From Aphidius gifuensis (Eukaryota > Arthropoda > Insecta > Hymenoptera > Braconidae): 64,000 bases of DNA. Within the stretch, counting starts at the first letter, position 1. Each line of letters starts with the position of its first letter. The translations under genes were made by a program, and so were the position numbers. The notes beneath the pieces were generated by a model. It did no database searches and had not been told where the DNA came from. It worked only from the letters and a program-made list of their open reading frames with translations. Location of the stretch: contig NC_057788.1 in the NCBI RefSeq assembly GCF_014905175.1, forward strand, positions 17,340,154 to 17,404,153. Direction: 5' to 3'. Positions 37,340 through 49,076 of the stretch are shown here, in pieces.

Positions 37340-37720
37340 TCTCTCTCATTATAGTCGAACAATCACTATCTACTTTATTTTACTTAGCTAGATTTTTCAC
37401 TTAGCTGTAATTGTAGCCACACAATCAATATCTACATTATTTTACTTAACTAGATTTTTTACTTAGCTAGATTTTTTACTTAGCTTTAGTTATAGCCAAA
37501 CAATCAATATCTACATTATTTTCCGTAGCTAGATTTTTTACTTCAAAAAACTTGGGAAAAAAAAATTTTACGAAAAAAAACTAAGTCCCTTATTTCAAAC
37601 TTGGCAAAACTAGACGAAACGAGTCAAAAAAAAAATACGGATGGTCATAATGGCCATAATCCGCAATAAGCCACCACGGGGGGCACCATGGGGTGCTTGG
37701 GCCTGAGTTCGGTATCAGCC
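37340..37720. repeat. ACTTAGCTAGATTTTT tandem tract and repeat end
   Basis: AATCA(C/A)TATCTAC(T/A)TTATTTTAC and TTAGCTAGATTTTT repeat with a period of about 70 bp at 37360-37550, resembling 10585-10710. A TAAGCCACCACGGGGGGCACC block at 37665 matches the element end at 14638. Confidence 0.65.
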
Positions 37721-37962
37721 TTAATTTTTCACCCAAACAACGTCGCGTTTTCTTGTCCTCGAGCGCTCAACGTGTTATTGCATCCAGACCCTCAATGTGA
37801 ATAAAAAAATGGCTAAGAATTCTTTATTCTAGTTCTATAATCAAAAAGATAGTAAAAATTTGTAAAGAAGGGCAGGAGATTTTCGTTTTTGAATATCGAT
37901 TTGTTTTAAAATATTTTTACAGTAGAGTGACATTTTCAACATTATTTAATATTACATTTTAG

Positions 37963-38196
37963 ATGAAATGCTGGGTCGCGAGACTGAATCACTTCTTGGC
38001 AGAGTTGTGAGTCTTGAAAGACAATCTTTGGCACAAAAGGATGAAATTGTATGTCTTCGTACAACTTTAGCTAATGCGTTACGACGAATTTCACAGTTAG
38101 AAGGCAAAGATAAAAGAGACCACGATAAAAATGAAAGAAAAAATGACCAGCTCAACAATGCATCCTCAATGATCAATGGCCATGTTTCTAATAAAA
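37963..38196 (+). CDS. EML-like protein, coding exon 2 (coiled coil)
   Basis: Exon 2 follows acceptor TTTTAG and ends before donor GTAAGT at 38197; it is 234 bp and phase 1 at both sides. It encodes about 78 residues. Residues from LLGRVVSLERQ to LANALRRISQLEG show regular heptads of Leu/Val/Ile, with the hallmark run VSLERQ...DEI..LR..LA.ALRRI. This corresponds to the trimerization coiled coil near the N terminus of EML1-4 proteins. It is followed by a Lys/Asp/Glu/Asn-rich hydrophilic tail. In the family this coil trimerizes the protein and, with the next basic stretch, supports microtubule binding. Because the exon is symmetric (phase 1-1), skipping it would keep the frame and remove the coil. 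I am confident of the family, not of the paralogue. Confidence 0.88.
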
Positions 38197-38339
38197 GTAA
38201 GTAAGAGTTTTATAATTACCACGTTTAATCAAATTTTCAACAAAAAACGACTACGGAGTAAAAGTATGAACATGTACAAATTACATAATTTAACTCAATT
38301 CTTCTACGCGATAAAATGACACGACAATTAACTTAACCA

Positions 38340-38650
38340 AAGAAAAAACAGTAGCTGAGGAAAAGAAGTGACTAAGGAACTAACTACATTCTTTCTCTTT
38401 CTACACCAATTTTTTAGCTCCATCTTTTTCTCAGCTACTGATTGTCTTTAGTCATTCCTTTATTTAACAAATAAAATACATGCAATTTATATCTATAAAT
38501 AAAATCACTAAGACAAGCAGTAGCTGAGGAAAAGATATGGCTAAGAAAATGACGTAGCTTACAACATAATTTCTTCGGCTACATCAATTTCTTAGCTCCA
38601 TCTTTTACTCAGCTAGTGCTTGTCCTTAGTTATCTATTTATTCAACAAAT
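38340..38650. repeat. Palindromic array segment in intron 2
   Basis: Two units with AGTAGCTGAGGAAAAGA and TTTAGCTCCATCTTTT half-sites round ACATGCAATTTAT centres (38470, 38655). It begins only 145 bp downstream of exon 2. Confidence 0.75.
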
Positions 38651-39594
38651 AACTACATGCAATTTATTTTTTGTTAAATAATTTAAAATTTATTTAGTTA
38701 TTAAAAATTAAATATAATTCCGAATAGTTTGGTTATTTTTTCAAGCTAAAGCTTGATATATTGAAATTTGAATTTAAAAATCATTTATTTTCATCTACAT
38801 AATCTATTTTTCATTGAATTTTAAAAATTAGCGAGGGATGAGGTTACCTGTATTCGGTCTATCGTGAGGCTCGGTAGAATTTTCGGTTTTTTTTTTCTTT
38901 TTTTTTCCGGTATATTATTTTTTTTCCTCACACTTGACACGAGGCACTACCGTGCCTCTTGATTTTATAGAAGAAATTAATACTTTTTGTTTTTTGATTC
39001 TGTACACTTTGTGAACGCAATATAAATTGTAGAGATTGCACCCTGACTAGTTGCTGGAGAGTTGACTTGAATGTACATGTGCATGTGACAGGGTTGAAGT
39101 TGGAATAAAGTAGACACTTTTTAAACAAAACTGTTGAGTTTTGGTATTATAGAGTAAATGATTATTAAACACGCAGTGGATTAATTATTTAGTAAAACGT
39201 TTATTTAGCAACTATATATGTATATGGTTCAGAGGTTGTTACAAGAAGAAGTATTTTATATTGAGGAACAAAATGTGGTAGACCTTAAATAAGTGAAGGT
39301 TATGTTAAGGATACATTTAGGATAAGGTTAGATTTATTTAGTAGGTATAGAAGTATCTATACATGTGCAATGTGGGTAATGCAGAAATTAACTTTTTCCA
39401 ACAAAAACAGTATTGAGTTTAATAATAATAAAATGAATGAATGATTGTATTACTACAATATTTAGTAATTAATCTAACTTTAAATGATCTGATAGTAATT
39501 ATGATTGACTTTATAATCAGTTTATGACAATTGACAAATATTAGACGTTAAGTCTAGACATGAGAAAAATATAGTCGAGTCTGACATGAAGATA
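38651..39594. other. Intron 2 stretch without identified features
   Basis: No supported gene or repeat boundary. A 66-codon minus-strand frame (38928-39128) has no recognised motif. T tracts at 38886-38920 precede it. Confidence 0.4.
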
Positions 39595-39860
39595 CCCTGG
39601 TAGAAATATTTCTCCAACTTTTTCTAACTTTCTCCGCCTTTTTTCCAACTTCCTCCACCTTTTTACGAAAATGACCCATGGTTGGAGAAAAGTTGGAAAA
39701 AAGTTGAAGTAAATTTTTGGTTGGAGAGAGGTTGGAAAATAGTTGGAGTAAATTTTTGGCATTTCTCCAACCATGGGTCATTTTCGTAAAAAGGTGGAGA
39801 AATGGCGTAAAAAAGTTGGAAAAAAGTTGGAGAAAAGTCGCAGAAATCTTTCTACCACGG
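39595..39860. mobile_element. MITE with CCCTGGTAGAAAT ends and TCCAACTTTT core
   Basis: CCCTGGTAGAAATATTTCTCC at 39595 (preceded by TA) faces AATCTTTCTACCACGG ending at 39860. Inside, TTCTCCAACTTTTT and its inverse AAAAAGTTGGAGAAA repeat, with a central palindrome round CCCATGGTTGG. Ends match the element at 18944 but the core motif differs. Confidence 0.8.
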
Positions 39861-40026
39861 CAGTAGTAGAAGCACCTAGTAACAACAACAATCGATCTTA
39901 ATATCGATTGTCAATATGGCTGACTTCAGTCACTAGAGTGCTATCTCGTGGGTGATAGAATAACTAAACCTTGAGGCTTAAGACGCCATAACAGTTTAGC
40001 CTTTATGTCTAAACATAAATAAATGC

Positions 40027-40965
40027 CAGTGATGGGTAAGTGGTCAACTTTTCAGGTTTCCTACACTTACAGTAAGATACTGTAAGAAACTGTAAGAAAC
40101 TGTATGATACCTGAGACGCCATTTTTAAACATTCTTACCGACAGTCAACTCGACAATTAGCTGTCATTGGTCGCTATATGTTGGTACATGTATTTTATTT
40201 GTTAAATAAATATATAAGATATCAAGGAGAAGCAGTGGCTAAGAAAAGATATAGCTCAGAAATAAATGTTGCTAAACAATTATGTTTTAAGGAATTAATG
40301 TTGCTTGAAACAGGATTTTTTGGCAACATTAATTCCTTAGCTCCATCGTTTCCTCTGCTACTGCTTTCCCTTGGACATTTTTATTTATTAAATAAAGAAT
40401 ATACATATAATTTTAATTTTATAGAATAAAAATGTCCAAGGAAAAGCAGTAGCTAAGAAAAACATGTAGCTAAGAAATTAATGTTGCCAAAGAATTATGT
40501 TTTAAAGAAATAATGTTGCTTGAAATATAATTTTTTTGGCAACTGTAATTCCTTAGCTACATCTTTTCCTTAGCTACTGCTTTTCCTTGGACATTTTTAT
40601 TTATTAAATAAATAATATACATTTAATTTTATTTAAAAAAAATAAAAAGGTCCAAAGAAAAGCAGTAGTTAAGGAAAAGATGTAGCTAAGGAATTAATGT
40701 TGCTTAAAAAATAATTTTTTATACCCACTCTAGCAACTGTCATTCCTTAGCTCCATTTTTTCCTTAGCTACTGCTTGTTCTTAGGATTTTTATTTATTTA
40801 ATAAATAAATTACATGTATTTATCGAATAAAAAAAAAATTGTGGCATGAAAGTTTCACTAAAAAATCATAGGAGTCGCTTGGAACGCAGTGTAAAATACC
40901 TTAATGTATAAAACCAATGATGTAAGATACAGTATCTTACATGGTATCTTACCTACCCAACACTG
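40027..40965. mobile_element. hAT-like element carrying a palindromic array
   Basis: CAGTGATGGGTAAGTGG at 40027 and CTTACCTACCCAACACTG ending at 40965 are imperfect inverted ends. Flanks ATAAATGC (40019-40026) and ATAAATGG (40966-40973) match 7 of 8. Subterminal repeats are ACTGTAAGA(T/A)AC words. The centre (40170-40830) is three to four units of the AAGCAGTAGCTAAGG palindromic family with ACATTTTTATTTATT dyads. Confidence 0.85.
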
Positions 40966-41049
40966 ATAAATGGCATGAGGAAATATTTCAGGGGTGCTAT
41001 TCTTGGTCCCGTATTGCGGTCCCGCAATAACGATTCGCCGACGAGAAAT

Positions 41050-42710
41050 TAGGGCTGGACACGAACCAAAACGATACCGAATTCAGACAAGTTCCGTACC
41101 GGTTTCGTCTAAATTCAAAAATTGCTGGTTCCGTCCCGGTTCGGCTCCGGTTCCGTCAGGCCTTGTTTCGTTTCGGTTCCGGTTTTGGGTAAGCTTCAGT
41201 AAAATTGAAAATTGCCAGTGTCGTTCCGTTTCGGTTTCGTCAGTTTCGTATTTTTATTTTTTTTTATTTTCACTAGAAAAAATTTTTTATTACCAAATTC
41301 CAACTCTATAAATAAAATACGTAACATATAAACAACTACTACAGGTGACTATTTTTTTCCGTATTTTATTTTTTCAAATCACTGTAAAAAAATTATAAAT
41401 ATTTGAATTATCAAAAAAAATTATCAAAAAGCCAAAAGACACAAATATTTTATCATTATTTATTTTCTTAATTATTTTATTTATTTATTTTATTTATTAA
41501 TTCAGTGTCTCACTCTCAGTTGTATTACTTTCGTCCAAACGTCTTTTTTTTTTGTTAGTTTGCCCTTATCAGACATTATTGTAAAACTGAAATTTACAAT
41601 TTAAAACACAAAGCAATCCCAAGTGGAAATAATATATTTATTGAAAAAATAAAATGAATTTAATTTATATTCAAAATATATTTAATATAAATATAAAATA
41701 TATATGATTTCGATTTTGAAAAAATATAATTGATATTTACTGTACATTAAAAGTTAATATAATATTATTTCAAATTCAAAATTTTACATGTAAATTAAAT
41801 TTGATTAATGTTTTAAAACAAATACAAAAAGTAAATTTATTTTATATTTTGAAAATATATATTGAAATATATATCCAAATTTTCTTTTTGCAATGTCAAT
41901 AAAAAAAATTTAAGTAAATTTATTTTATTTTTTATATTAAGAAAAAATATAAATTAAATTTAAAACATATCCGCAAATAAAGTTTTTTTTTATTGGTGAT
42001 GGAAAAAAAAAAAATCGGATATATTTTAAATTTAGTTTTTATTTTTTCAAAATTTCAAATAAATTTATTTTTTGTATAGATATAGATTTCATATAAATTA
42101 CATGTAAATTTAATTTAATTATATTTTTATTTTTTCCACTTGGGATTTATCAAGAAGAAAAAAATTGGTTTGAACTTGTAGATATATGTCATTATAAAAA
42201 AAAATCGTAACGAGTTGTGTGGGCATATATGATATAACACTTACAACGTTGCCGACTTGCCGCACTTTTCTACGCTTAAAAAAGTAATAAATAATTGAAA
42301 AAAAATATCGTTTTTTGTTGTGTTTTAAAATTTGAGGAACCATAGCATGATAAACTATTTCTGTCGAGAGCAATGGCTTCATATTTCGAAATAATCTTGA
42401 AAATGTTTATATAAAATAAAATATATTTTTTTAATCCCTTTTTATCGTACGAATATTGAATTTCAAAAACATTAAGACCAATAGAAACATAAATATTTTT
42501 ATGACCCGTAAAATTTAAAAAAAAAAATGAAAACTATCTATCCGAAGCCGAAATCGCCGAAACTTCCGGCAAGTTTCGGGCAGAAAAGTCGAGTTTTGTA
42601 TCGGTTCCGTTTTGTCGACTCAAAAGCCAGTGTCGTACCGGTTCCGTTCCAAAAAACCGAAACGAAACGAAACCGATACCGAATTGGTTCCGGTGTCGTG
42701 TCCACCCCAA
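41050..42710. mobile_element. hAT-like element with GGTTCCGTTTCGG-rich ends
   Basis: TAGGGCTGGACACGA at 41050 faces TCGTGTCCACCCCAA ending at 42710. Flanks CGAGAAAT at 41042-41049 and 42711-42718 are an exact 8-bp duplication. Both subterminal zones are packed with CGGTTCCGTTTCGG-like words (41090-41250) and their inverse (42540-42690). The overlapping frames at 40994-41311 and 42527-42795 read through these repeats and are not genes. A MITE sits at 41618-42144. Confidence 0.92.
41618..42144. mobile_element. MITE with CCCAAGTGGAAA ends, AT-rich repeat core
   Basis: CCCAAGTGGAAATAATATAT at 41618 faces TTTTTCCACTTGGG ending at 42144, both flanked by AT. The core is ATATTTAAATTTA(T/A) words of no fixed period. 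Same ends occur at 50447-50877 and, singly, at about 49065-49076. Confidence 0.85.
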
Positions 42711-44266
42711 CGAGAAATGTTTGTCGCGATAGAAAAACATGAAGGCGCTTGTTGTTGCTTTCATGTGGAGCTGTCATAGTCGTATGTAAATGCAAAAATA
42801 AGGTACAATTTACATGAAAGCAACAACAAGCACAAAATAAAATTCAGCAAGGTAATAGTAGATGGTGTGAAAAAACCTTTATTTACATTAGTATTTCATA
42901 TCGCATTGATGGTGCACGCGCCATATATTGTTAGGTTAATATTTAATAATGATGCTTTAAGCTATGTTTCCACTTGCAAGTATTTTCATATTGTTACAAA
43001 GGAAAAATCTGAGATAACCAAAAAGAAAAATTCAATCGATGTTTTATTATTATAGAATGAATAATAAATTAATTCTTCAACGTATAAAAAAAATTATCAT
43101 AATTAAAACTTTACAAAAAGACGTGATATTATAACAAAAAAAAAAGCCCGAGTTTTTTCTACAAAAAGAAGCGTCAAATATTCGAATTCTTTTAGCTGTT
43201 TATTTTTTTTTGTACAAAAAGATTTTATTCACAATTTAAATATCATATTTATATAGGTATATGTTGAACCAAGCGCAGGGGTCAAGTATAAATTTTGTTG
43301 ATAGTCAAGACTGAATTATATGCATTTAAAATATATTTAATTCTTGACTTTTTTGGTACCACATCTTTTTGTAAAGATGAGAAAATTTTTAGAAGGTTGA
43401 AAAAAAATCAAAAAGGGTTAACAATGGGTGTTTTTTTGAGAATGTCGCGAAAACTAAAGAGTTTAGGAGAGAATAGTTCTCATAATAGTTATAGGCCAAA
43501 AAATGGGCTTTAATTGAGTTGTCAGGGGTTTTTTGCGTATGTCAAAGGCGAAATCGCGATTGAAAATATCGATAAAATTATCTCCGGTCGATTGGAGAAG
43601 GGGACGAGTATTCTTTTCCTCTCATTTGTAGCGCATCCACGGCCGAAATTTTGAGAAATTTACATAGAATATTATTATAAAATAAAAGTAAATATTGCGA
43701 TTGGGCTTTAATTATTTTAGGAAAAATTTCGTTTATAACTATATCGTTAATTTGAAATATTTTTCTAGAATATTCAGAGAAATTAAAAATGTTTCACGTA
43801 AAAAATAACCAAAATTTTTTTTTCTAAATAAATTATTCAATAAACAATTGAAATTTTTTGATAAATAATTGAACCGAAAAACACATTTTATTCTTTTATT
43901 GAACTTTTATTCTTTTTCTGAATTTTTTATTAAAATTGTTTGAATGATCGATATTGTTATAACCAAAATTTATTATAATCAATTTAAATCTCGATAGCAG
44001 TTTTAAGTCTTACAATATGAAAATATTCTATTTTAGATGAAACGAAGGAAATTATTAAACAAAAAATCAAAAGAAAGCAGTTTTTCAATTAGAGCCACTT
44101 TTTCTCACCACTATAATAAAATATTTGAAAAATAAATTTTTATACAGCATGCTATCGAGATTAGAATTCTTTATAATAAGTTTCGTTTACAACGGTATCG
44201 ATCATTAATTTAGTTTTTTACTTGATTGAATGTAAAGTATATATATTTTGAATACAATATGTACAT
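42711..44266. other. Intron 2 stretch with dispersed repeat fragments
   Basis: 42770-42835 contains TTCATGTGGAGC and AACAAGC words in inverse pairs. 42862-42935 matches 1735-1840. 43100-43320 matches 4447-4690. The segment 43530-44296 may be the body of the Helitron-like element whose 3' end is at 44295. Confidence 0.5.
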
Positions 44267-44295
44267 GGCAAAACAACGTTTGCCGGGTCAGCTAG
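44267..44295 (+). mobile_element. Helitron-like 3' terminus
   Basis: A hairpin GGCAAAACAACGTTTGCC (stem GGCAAA/TTTGCC) is followed by GGGTCAGCTAG and then T. A short hairpin about ten bases before a terminal CTRR (here CTAG) and a following T are Helitron 3' signatures. I could not fix the 5' TC end; no helicase frame is present, so any element is non-autonomous. Confidence 0.55.
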
Positions 44296-44344
44296 TGATC
44301 TTATATATTCGTAAATGCCCTATGATTTTACATAAATTAATTTT

Positions 44345-44420
44345 CTACCCGGATTTGATCTCACGACTTCTTAATTACTGAACTTATGCCTTAACGCGCA
44401 AGACTATTCTTACAAGCTGC
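44345..44420 (-). repeat. tRNA-like SINE fragment
   Basis: On the minus strand TTGCGCGTTAAGGC resembles an A box and GAGATCAAATCCGGG a B box. It shares GTTAAGGCATA with the fragment at 34848-34925. No poly-A or target duplication is clear. Confidence 0.45.
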
Positions 44421-44595
44421 ATAATTTAAAAATTTCGTTCACATAAGCTACGAGGTGATCCATACGAGTATAATTAAATGAAAAAATACAAAAAGGGGTC
44501 CACCAACTTTATTTTATACACACATACCAAGGACCTGCCAGTATAGTAGATATATTTTGGATAGGGGGGCACTGAAAATATTTTTTATAACCATG

Positions 44596-45222
44596 CACAG
44601 TAAAAAAAAGTTGGTAATTCGTTTGTAATTTGTAGACTTTAGTCGTTTGTCAAATTTCTGTTTGTTAATTTAACAAAAAAGAATTTGTAAAATCTTTTGA
44701 CAAATTTTATTTGTTAATTTTACAAACAAAAAATTTGTAAAATATTATTGCAAACTCCGTTTGTTAATTTGACAAACTCTGGTTGTTAATTTTACAAACT
44801 CTGTTTGTTAATTTTACCAACAAAAAATTTGTAAAATGTTTTTACAAACTCCGGTTGTTAATTTTACAAATTTTTTTGTGTTAAATTGGCTCGAAGCATA
44901 TATAAATGAAGATTTAATGTAAAAATAAGTAGAATATTTGAAAAAATAATAAAATTTACGTATCAAAAAATATTATATAAATGAATAGACATTTATTTTT
45001 TTGCTTGCACAAAAAAAAAAAATTTAACAAAAAGTATTTGTAAAATTAACAAACAGCTGTTTGTAAATTTCATTTTACAAACAAAAATTTGTAAAATTAA
45101 CAAACAGTTATTTGTAGACCTAATTTAACAAATAAAATGTTTGTTAAATTAACAAACGTTTTGTTGGTGGACCTAAATTAACAAACTGAATTTGTTAATT
45201 TTACCAACTATTTTTTACTGTG
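44596..45222. mobile_element. MITE with CACAGTAAAAAA ends and TTTGTTAATTTTACAAA core
   Basis: CACAGTAAAAAAAAGTTGGTAA at 44596 (read as CACAGTAAAAAA plus AGTTGGTAA) faces TTACCAACTATTTTTTACTGTG ending at 45222. The whole interior is built of TTTGTTAATTTTACAAAC-like words in both directions. No frame of note. Confidence 0.85.
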
Positions 45223-45616
45223 TGTGTAGATGCGCACCTTCTCAGGCCCAAAATTTGTTCGACGATGAGATTTACTTTCAATCTTAAGGCGTTACGGCAC
45301 TAATTTTGGAGAGTAAATGGAAGGTCCAGTATCTTTTTTACATAAGGTGACCCATGGTTGCCAAATATATGTATATATGTTTCTCCAAATAGTGATGCCG
45401 CGATAGACGAGAGAACTCGAGACGAGACGAGAGAGAGGTCACGAGAGACGATAAAATTCGAGACGAGAGACGAATTTTCTCTTGTCGCGAGAGACGAGAC
45501 GAGACACTCATGTCGATATGCGAGAGAAACGTCGAGAAATAAATATTTAAGTTCATGTTTTTATCTTTTTTATATTTTATATATTTTCAATCTACTTATA
45601 ATACATTTTTGACCCG

Positions 45617-45931
45617 CCAACGATATGGCACTGCGGTTAAGGTTCGAGCTTTGTGACAGAGAGGTCACGGGTTAGAACCCGACCACCGACGCCATGTATC
45701 GAGTGGTAGGCGCAAGCCGGCTGTACTGCCCAGGTTTTCCATGGTTTCCCTGGGCTATAATAGAAATCGGGTACAGTTTGAACGCATTACAAAAGTCGAC
45801 ATCCATGACTGTCGCAAATGAGTTGTAAGGAGTTGATGGTTGGAAATACAGAAAGCAAGACGTGAGGCACACCGTGTTAAAAACTTCTTCATGAAAAAAG
45901 AAGTGTAGCACGTTAAATACGACTCATTCAT
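45617..45931 (+). mobile_element. tRNA-derived SINE with exact 15-bp duplication
   Basis: The head has an A box TGGCACTGCGGTTAAGG (45626) and B box GGGTTAGAACCC (45668). Flanks TACATTTTTGACCCG at 45602-45616 and 45932-45946 are an exact 15-bp duplication of the host sequence, which is seen uninterrupted at 17004-17018. The body is about 240 bp; it ends in GACTCATTCAT without a long poly-A. The overlapping minus-strand frames 45672-45911 and 45755-46018 are not genes. LINE machinery acting in trans is inferred. Confidence 0.9.
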
Positions 45932-46029
45932 TACATTTTTGACCCGTTTTACGGAGGCTAGGAGCCATAGGCTCAGCCGCAGTCTTGAATTCATCGGCGA
46001 AAAAAAAAAAAAGCTCATAACTTACGAAC

Positions 46030-47080
46030 TAAGTAACCGAGAGACTTCGTACTAGGCTCAAAAGAAGCGCATTAAAAAACTCTATCGCCCGCGTAATAGG
46101 TTTTTTGCTCTATTGATGATAGTTTTTAGTCAAAAAATTAAAATGTAAATTTTGAAAAAATTTTTTTTCTTACTTAAAAATTTGTGGTGTCTAAACTATC
46201 CATCGGAGAGTATTCATCACCAGAGGTTTTTTGTTCGTAAATCTTTTCTGTTTTATATTTCATTATTTTTAAATTATTAATTACGTAACTTAAAATAGTA
46301 CATACGTTTTTATGTGAAAATTTTACTAGTTATAAAAATTGCGCAATAAATAACTCGACGCAAAATCATAGTAGAGACTTCGTATTAGGCTCAATTTATG
46401 TGTCTCAGAAAACTCTATCGCCCGCTTTGCGAAATTCTTTTCCATTTGAAATAGTTTTTGAGAAAAAAAAAAAAAACTATAAAATTGAAAAAAAAAATTC
46501 TGATATTTAATTTTTTTTCTCGAAAGCCGTTATTAAGAGAGAAAAAAACCTTTCATGCCGTCACTAGATTTTTTCGAGGCGCATAATTTGAGCCTAATAC
46601 GAACTCCCTATCTTAATTATAACAAAAGTTATGGCTCGCCGAAAAAAAACTGAAAAACGGCGCAATGAATAACTCAACGCAAAATCAAAAGAGAGACTTC
46701 GTATAAGGCTTATTTTATGCGTCTGAAAAAACTCTATCGCCCGCATAATGGGTTTTTTCCTCTATCTATAATAGTTTTTGAGAAAAAAAAAAAAAACTTC
46801 AAAATTTGACAAAAAATTCGGATATTTAATTTTTTTGCTCGAAAACCGTTATCGAGAGAAAAAAAAACCCATAATGCCGTCACTAGATTTTTTTAAGGCG
46901 CATAATTTGAGCCTAATACGAACTCCCTATCTTGATTATAACAAAAGTTATGGCTCGCCGAAAAAAAAATCGAAAAAACGGACCAAAAAATGTCATCATC
47001 GAGTTGAAATAAAATGTTTATAAGGCTCCAAAAAAAGTTTTGAAAAACTCTATTGCCCGTTTTTTTTTATTCTTTTTCGG
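46030..47080. repeat. 317-bp tandem repeat, about three copies
   Basis: AGAGACTTCGTA(T/C)(T/A)AGGCT recurs near 46048, 46373 and 46691, and GCCGTCACTAGATTTTTT at 46558 and 46875, a 317-318-bp period. CTCTATCGCCCG and GTTATGGCTCGCCG repeat in step. Frame 46778-47023 reads through it and is not credible as a gene. Confidence 0.88.
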
Positions 47081-47215
47081 TTGTAAAAAATATCGAGGAA
47101 AAAAGAAAAACCTTGAAAAAGAAATCTTCTTTATCGACTGTGTATAGCTAGTTATAATTTAAATCTAGTAATAATTGGTCTTACATTAAATCGTACAAAC
47201 TGACAGTGTATATCA

Positions 47216-47379
47216 GCAGTCCAATTCACAGGGCAAATTTTTTACAATTTAGGGCTATTTTTTACCGCTGATGGCGCTTGTAAAATTTTTTTTATATAGA
47301 TTTTACATACAAAAGCTTCACAAGCGCCGCCAGTGGAGGAAAAAAGCCCCAAATTGTAATGCCCTGTGAATTGGACTGC
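47216..47379. mobile_element. 164-bp MITE with long perfect ends
   Basis: GCAGTCCAATTCACAGGGCA at 47216 faces TGCCCTGTGAATTGGACTGC ending at 47379 (one base offset). Similarity continues inward (AATTTAGGGCT against AGCCCCAAATT; GCGCTTGT against ACAAGCGC). CAG flanks both sides, possibly a 3-bp duplication. Confidence 0.88.
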
Positions 47380-48140
47380 AGGCTTCATCCATATTTTTCT
47401 TTTCATTTTTTTTACCATTGGTAGTACTGCTTGTTCGTCGTTTCACGGTCAATTTTTTTTTTTTCTTTAATATTCTTTGATGAATTTTTATTATTATTTT
47501 TTTCTAAATCGAACATGTATTTTTGGTTTATAGTTTAAAAATATCTACAAATGTTTAGTTTTTTATTAATTGTAACTCGTATAACTATGTATTTTTTTTT
47601 TTTAGATTCAATTATTTAAATTATATTCAGAACTCTTTATTTGTTTTATTAATTATAGAATAATTCCAAAATAACCATATTTTTTTTTGTTTTATTTTAG
47701 AAATTTTATTGAGTTAGTAAAAAAAAAATTGCAATATTGACCTAGAATAAAAGATTAGGTGACTGTATTTTTTAAAATTTATTGATTCGTAAAAAGACTC
47801 TAAAAAATAATATTAATTATGCAATTTTTGAAATCATTAAGGTAATTAATTGTTTTTTTATTTTTAAGTTCATAACATGGTAATCTGTCTTACATATATC
47901 AACACTACGAAAATTTACATCATGCCACAAGACAATAACTACCAAGAAATTAGAATATTTGTAAAATACTATTGATCACGATATCAGCAATATGGTCTTT
48001 ACATAATACTTGAAAGATGGAGTAATTCGAATAACACTCAGTTTTTAAAATGTTTTTATCCATCACCAAGTTTTTTCAGGAGAAAGTTGAGAATATATCA
48101 CAGTTAAATTTATGAAATGTAAAACTGAATTAAAAAAATT
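47380..48140. other. AT-rich stretch, nothing identified
   Basis: Poly-T and poly-A runs, no gene and no repeat boundary seen. Confidence 0.4.
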
Positions 48141-48700
48141 ATCGATTGGAATCAACAAGCATTGAAGAAGTTATTAATGACAAGTCTTTTAATAAAATAA
48201 AAAATTTCCATAAAAATTATGATATAAAAACATAAATACAAAAAGCTTTTCGGTCAACAAACATTCACAAAGTTATCTATAGAATCTCTGAACAAAACAG
48301 GAATGTGAAAAAAATTATAACACAGACAAACATATTATACAGAAAAATAGTATTCAGTCAACGAGCATCGAGAAAATTATTTATAAAATTACTAATCGAA
48401 GGTAGATTTTAAAAAATTGAAGGTAGATTTTAAAGAAATTATCGATTGGGATCAAAGGCATTGAGAAGTTATTCATGACAAGTCTTTTAATAAAATAAAA
48501 AATTTCCATGAAAATTATGATATAAAAACATAAATACAAAAAGCTTTTCGGTCAACAAACATTCACAAAATTTTCTATGGAATCTCTGAACAAAACAGGA
48601 ATGTGAAAAAAATTATAACACAGACAAACATATTATGCAAAAAAATATTGTTCAGTCAACAGCTAGCTAAAAATTATTTATGGAAATACTAATCGTGATA
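48141..48700. repeat. 300-bp tandem duplication
   Basis: ATCGATTGG at 48141 and 48441 begins two nearly identical copies (ACAAGTCTTTTAATAAAAT, AAAAGCTTTTCGGTCAACA, CTCTGAACAAAACAGG). A short ATTGAAGGTAGATTTTAAA duplication lies between them at about 48398-48432. Confidence 0.88.
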
Positions 48701-48719
48701 TTTTATCAAAAATTAACCA

Positions 48720-49076
48720 AAGTTAAATTTTATTAAAATATATTTTTGAAAATTTAGAAAATTTATTAAATTAAAATATAGAAAAAATTTAGAACAAATA
48801 TAAATTAAATTTAGAAATATTTAAGTAATTGGCATCTAAATTTTTTCTTTTTAATTTATTTTTTGTAAATTTTTTTTAAATTTAATTTTCGTGTGTTCAA
48901 AACTGTATATATTTTAAATTTAGTTTATATTTTTTCTAAATCTTTTCTAAATTTTTTCTGAATTTTTTCTAAATTTAATTTTAGTATGTCCAAAACTGTA
49001 TATATTTTAAATTTAATTCATATTTTTTCTAAATTTTTTCTAAATATAAAATAAACATATTTTTTTCACTTGGGCA
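48720..49076. repeat. Half of a CCCAAGTGG MITE
   Basis: AGTATGTCCAAAACTGTATA and TTTTTTCTAAATTTT words match the core of 50447-50877, and the right end TTTTTTTCACTTGGG ends near 49075. The left terminus is missing. Confidence 0.6.

Noticed and set aside
40994..42795. Arg/Pro/Ser/Phe-rich frames of 71-105 codons
   Set aside because: They translate CGGTTCCGTTTCGG-type subterminal repeats of a hAT-like element, in several frames and both strands.
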